A DNA stretch of 64,000 nt from Bifidobacterium mizhiense (GTDB lineage Bacteria > Actinomycetota > Actinomycetes > Actinomycetales > Bifidobacteriaceae). Positions 60,998 through 64,000 of the stretch are shown piece after piece (position 1 is the first letter of the stretch; each line of letters begins with the position of its first letter). The notes under the pieces are model-generated. The model did not search any database, was not told the DNA's origin, and saw nothing but the letters and a program-made list of their open reading frames with translations. The stretch lies in the NCBI RefSeq assembly GCF_020884755.1, contig NZ_BPWE01000001.1:434001-498000 (forward strand), read 5' to 3'. The translations under genes and the position numbers were made by a program.

Positions 60998-62056
60998 TCA
61001 GGCCTCTGTATGGAAGACCACATCCGGCTTGGCCCCGCCCCGTGAACTGGGCACTAGGATGGCAGCCAGACGTTGCCTGCCAGCAGGTCCGGCCAGGGCG
61101 GCCGTGGGCCCGGCGACAGGCAGATCCAAGAATCCACCATTGGCCACTCTGGCGGCCTGATCGGTATCCAGGCTCAGGACGGGCATGCTCATACGTGCCG
61201 CCTGTGCCAAACTCAGCGAATCATCCAAGATCGCCTGTCGGTCACGGTCCAGAACCATACGACTGCGGACAGCCGTCTGACCTTGCCGGTTCCGGTAGGT
61301 GTGAGGGGCCACATGACCGCCCAGTACCCTGGATGTCAGGTCGGAATCCTCCAGGTCGAATGGACCCACACGAATCCTTCTTAGGGCAGTCAGGTGGCCG
61401 CCCAGATCCAGTCGCTCGCCCAGATCGCGAGCCAGGGCTCGGATGTAGGTGCCGCTGGAGCAGGTCACTTCCACATCCGCATCGACCACCCTGGTGCCCT
61501 GGTCGGGCAGGTCCACACGGCGCAAGTCCAGCAGACGGAAGGATGCAATCCGAATGCGGCGGGGTTCCAGCTTGACCTCCTGGCCTGCCCGAGCCAGGTC
61601 ATAGGCCCGCCTGCCCTTGACCTTAATGGCGGAGAAGGCATCGGGCACTTGGTCGATCCAGCCGGTGAAGCAGCGATCAATCAGATCCTGCAGACCCTGA
61701 GCTGTCAGCTCGTCCACCCTCTGCGCAGCTCCAGGACGCACCGGCAACAAATCCCCGTCCGCATCATCCGTGGTGGTGCCCAGCCCCAGACGCATGGTGG
61801 CCCGGTAGGTTTTGTCATGACCGACGATGACAGTCAGCAAGCGCGTGGCCTGACCGAATCCAATAACCAACAGGCCGGTGGCCATGGGATCCAGGGTCCC
61901 GGCGTGGCCTACGCGGCGCATGCCGAGGCTGGACCGGACGGCTGCCACCACGTCATGGCTGGTCACACCGCTCGGCTTGTCAACGAGGATGATGCCCGAG
62001 GTCGGTTCACCATGACTGGAATCCATCAGGCCCGACGGCTCAGCGGTCGGCTTCAT
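60998..62056 (-). CDS. truB: tRNA pseudouridine(55) synthase
   Basis: TruB forms pseudouridine-55 in the T-loop of tRNAs. The 352-residue protein has GIILVDKPSGVTSHDVV, the catalytic-Asp motif VGHAGTLDPMATGLL, PDAFSAIKVKGRRAYDLAR and CSSGTYIRALARDLG. A C-terminal ~60-residue PUA-like extension ends the protein. ATG 62056 is set by GAGGA five bases upstream and overlaps rbfA by 17 nt; ATG 62026 is an alternative. It is part of the infB-rbfA-truB group. Confidence 0.95.
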   Translation of the reverse strand: MKPTAEPSGLMDSSHGEPTSGIILVDKPSGVTSHDVVAAVRSSLGMRRVGHAGTLDPMATGLLVIGFGQATRLLTVIVGHDKTYRATMRLGLGTTTDDADGDLLPVRPGAAQRVDELTAQGLQDLIDRCFTGWIDQVPDAFSAIKVKGRRAYDLARAGQEVKLEPRRIRIASFRLLDLRRVDLPDQGTRVVDADVEVTCSSGTYIRALARDLGERLDLGGHLTALRRIRVGPFDLEDSDLTSRVLGGHVAPHTYRNRQGQTAVRSRMVLDRDRQAILDDSLSLAQAARMSMPVLSLDTDQAARVANGGFLDLPVAGPTAALAGPAGRQRLAAILVPSSRGGAKPDVVFHTEA

Positions 62057-62543
62057 CCGCATCCTCAGCTGCAGACTCATTAGGAGCAGAGTCCGAACCA
62101 TCGGCCTCTTCCTTGTCGTCATGGCGGTATGGATCGGGGTCGCCAGCATAGCTGGCATTGACCCGGGCCTTGGCCATGGCCTCGTCCCGGTGACGGGCTG
62201 CAGTCAGCACATCCTCGATCTCGGTCGCCTCGGCAGGCACCTCATCATAGATGAAGCGCAGCGTAGGTGTCAGCCGCAGACCAGCCCGGGCACCGACCAG
62301 GGTACGCAGCCGACCGGAGGCCTGCCGCAGGGCTTGCTGGGCGCGTTTGCGTTCCCCAGCCTCATGACCGGACCTACCCAGCTGGGTCCAGTAGATTTTG
62401 GCTATCTGCAGGTCGTTGGTGACCCGAACCTCAGTGACGGTGACCCCTGCCAGGCGCTTGTCGTGCATCTGGGACTCCAGCGCAGAAGCCACGACCCGTT
62501 GTATCAGGGCCGCTATGCGTACAGCGCGGGGATTTCCAGCCAT
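62040..62543 (-). CDS. rbfA: Ribosome-binding factor A
   Basis: RbfA assists 30S maturation near the 5' end of 16S rRNA. The 167-residue protein has AALIQRVVASALESQMHDKR, the KH-like core with VTVTEVRVTNDLQIAKIYW and LRLTPTLRFIYDE; an acidic tail of ~45 residues follows. AAAGGA stands 6 bases before ATG 62543; the neighbouring ATG 62546 is possible. It overlaps truB and follows infB after 129 nt. Confidence 0.95.
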   Translation of the reverse strand: MAGNPRAVRIAALIQRVVASALESQMHDKRLAGVTVTEVRVTNDLQIAKIYWTQLGRSGHEAGERKRAQQALRQASGRLRTLVGARAGLRLTPTLRFIYDEVPAEATEIEDVLTAARHRDEAMAKARVNASYAGDPDPYRHDDKEEADGSDSAPNESAAEDADEADR

Positions 62544-62592
62544 CATGATTCCTTTCTCGAACCGTCTATGACCAATCGTCGCATTCATGGAC

Positions 62593-62630
62593 ATCCGCCC
62601 CGGCCAGGGAGTACCCAGACCGGGGCGGAT
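62593..62630 (-). terminator. Hairpin between infB and rbfA
   Basis: ATCCGCCCCGG and CCGGGGCGGAT form a perfect 11-bp stem over a 16-nt loop in the infB-rbfA gap. No T-run follows on the minus strand, so it may be an attenuating or processing structure rather than a full terminator. Confidence 0.5.
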
Positions 62631-62672
62631 CGCCACAGATCCTCCGACATGTAGTCGGAAGGTCGACAGGCT

Positions 62673-64000
62673 CTACTTGCGCTCCACTTCCTGCATCTCG
62701 TAGGTCTCGATGATGTCGCCCACCTCGATGTCGTTGAAGGAGCCCAGGTTGATACCAGCCTCGTAGCCCTCGGACACCTCGTTGACATCGTCCTTGAACC
62801 GGCGCAGGGAGGAGATCTCCAGGTCGTTGATGGTGACCACCCCGTTGCGGGCGATGCGAGCCTTGGTGCCCCGCTTGACGGTGCCGTCCTGAACCATGAC
62901 ACCCGCGATGTTGCCGAACTTGGAGGAACGGAAGATCTCGCGGATCTCGGAGTGGGAGGTGGTGACCTCCTCGTACTCCGGCTTGAGCATGCCCTTGAGC
63001 GCAGCCTCGATGTCCTCGATGGCGTTGTAGATGACCGAGTAGTACTTGATCTCCACACCCTCGCGGTCGGCCAGATCCTGGACCTGCCGGTTGGGCCTGA
63101 CGTTGAAGCCGATGATAACGGCCTTGTCGACCGTGGCCAGGTTGACATCGTTCTGGGTAATGGCGCCCACGCCCCGGTGGATGACCTGGATCCCGACCTC
63201 GTCGGAGACCTCGATCTTCATCAGGGAGTCCTCCAGGGCCTCGACCGAGCCGGAGGAATCGCCCTTGATGACGATGTTGAGCATGTCCACCTCGGACTTG
63301 GCGAACTGCTCCTTCAGGCTCTCCAGAGAGACCACCTTGCGGCGCTTGGCCAGCTGAGCGGCACGGGCAGAGGCCTCGCGCTTCTCGGCGATCTGTCGAG
63401 CGGTACGATCGTCGGGCGCAACCAGGAAGAGGTCGCCGGCAGTGGGCACCGAGGTAAGCCCCAGCACCTGGACAGGTGTGGAAGGACCGGCGGCATCCAT
63501 CTGCCGACCGTTCTCGTCGAGCATGGCGCGCACACGGCCGTAGGCCGATCCAGCCACGATGGCATCGCCCACGTGCAGGGTCCCCTGCTGGACCAGCACG
63601 GTGGCTACTGCTCCACGGCCCTTGTCCAGACGGGCCTCGACCGTGGCGCCTCGAGCGTCCATGTCGGGGTTGGCCCGAAGGTCAAGGTCAGCGTCGGCAG
63701 TCAACAGGACGGCCTCCAGGAGCTTGTCCACGTTGGTGCCCAGCTTGGCGGAGATGTCGACGAACATGGTGTCGCCGCCGTACTCTTCGGATACCAGACC
63801 GAACTCGGTCAACTGACCGCGCACCTTCTGGGGATTGGCTCCCTCGACATCGATCTTGTTGACAGCCACCACGATGGGTACATGAGCAGCCTGGGCGTGA
63901 TTGATGGCCTCAACGGTCTGAGGCATGACGCCGTCGTCTGCGGCCACCACCAGGATGGCCACATCGGTCAGCTCAGCACCACGGGCACGCATAGCCGTAA
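62673..64000 (-). CDS. infB: Translation initiation factor IF-2, C-terminal part
   Basis: The gene runs off the right edge. The visible ~442 residues start within the G domain ([22 protein letters not shown]) with G4 [11 protein letters not shown], then domain II, the [19 protein letters not shown] linker region and the C-terminal initiator-tRNA-binding domain IV ending [11 protein letters not shown]-2 brings fMet-tRNA to the 30S P site. It is the first visible gene of the infB-rbfA-truB group, a common bacterial arrangement. The N-terminal region is not in the window. Confidence 0.96.
   Translation of the reverse strand, partial: TAMRARGAELTDVAILVVAADDGVMPQTVEAINHAQAAHVPIVVAVNKIDVEGANPQKVRGQLTEFGLVSEEYGGDTMFVDISAKLGTNVDKLLEAVLLTADADLDLRANPDMDARGATVEARLDKGRGAVATVLVQQGTLHVGDAIVAGSAYGRVRAMLDENGRQMDAAGPSTPVQVLGLTSVPTAGDLFLVAPDDRTARQIAEKREASARAAQLAKRRKVVSLESLKEQFAKSEVDMLNIVIKGDSSGSVEALEDSLMKIEVSDEVGIQVIHRGVGAITQNDVNLATVDKAVIIGFNVRPNRQVQDLADREGVEIKYYSVIYNAIEDIEAALKGMLKPEYEEVTTSHSEIREIFRSSKFGNIAGVMVQDGTVKRGTKARIARNGVVTINDLEISSLRRFKDDVNEVSEGYEAGINLGSFNDIEVGDIIETYEMQEVERK

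Overview
The window is a high-GC, gene-dense chromosomal segment of a Bifidobacterium-like actinobacterium. Evidence for this is the mix of Shine-Dalgarno and weak-leader starts, a 29-codon actinobacterial bS22-type ribosomal protein gene, a DUF2530 protein, a SenX3-like sensor next to phoU, CHAP and NlpC/P60 cell-wall hydrolases, and sugar ABC importers without their own ATPase. Assignment to the insect-gut (B. asteroides-like) part of the genus is possible but not shown. No phage, transposase or CRISPR array was found.

Layout. 1-2.7 kb: two GT2 glycosyltransferases flanking an AI-2E-type membrane protein, then tRNA-Glu. 3.1-9.5 kb: FGGY sugar kinase, VOC protein, a chromosomal TetM-like GTPase, trmB, galE with a structured leader, tRNA-Asp, tRNA-Phe and a strong terminator. 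9.5-19.5 kb: thyA-folA-LMW phosphatase, OsmC, universal stress protein, two secreted cell-wall hydrolases, manA, a histidine-kinase-like protein whose phospho-acceptor histidine is replaced, and phoU. 19.5-26.5 kb: an accessory carbohydrate locus (two permeases, lipoprotein binding protein, LacI regulator, large (alpha/alpha)6-type glycosidase) tied together by three related 14-bp palindromes. 26.6-31.3 kb: gpmA, two tandem UbiA/MenA-like prenyltransferases, lysS, tRNA-Pro.

31.5-36.1 kb is the least conventional part. An ATPase/TOPRIM-like gene pair, overlapping by 8 nt and AT-richer by eye, resembles two-gene anti-phage modules of the RloA/RloB, AbiL and PARIS kind. It is followed by a TPR-nucleotidyltransferase (DUF4037) plus DUF4125 pair of unknown function. 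36.2-46.7 kb: an alpha/beta hydrolase fused to a membrane domain, a PspC-type envelope-stress system (PspC protein, PspC-kinase, LuxR-type regulator), a HAD protein lacking both motif I aspartates, an S51 peptidase, a ClC channel, a two-lesion pseudogene and tRNA-Ser. 46.7-64 kb: housekeeping genes serS, sdaAB-sdaAA, a diacylglycerol-kinase-like protein, pgm, RNase HI with a long tail, rpiA, bS22, radA, an amino-acid ABC importer, and the infB-rbfA-truB-ribF group, with infB running off the right edge.

The most promising items are the ATPase/TOPRIM pair, the three-operator LacI regulon, the DUF4037/DUF4125 pair and the pseudo-histidine kinase beside phoU. All calls come from reading the sequence; no database search was run.
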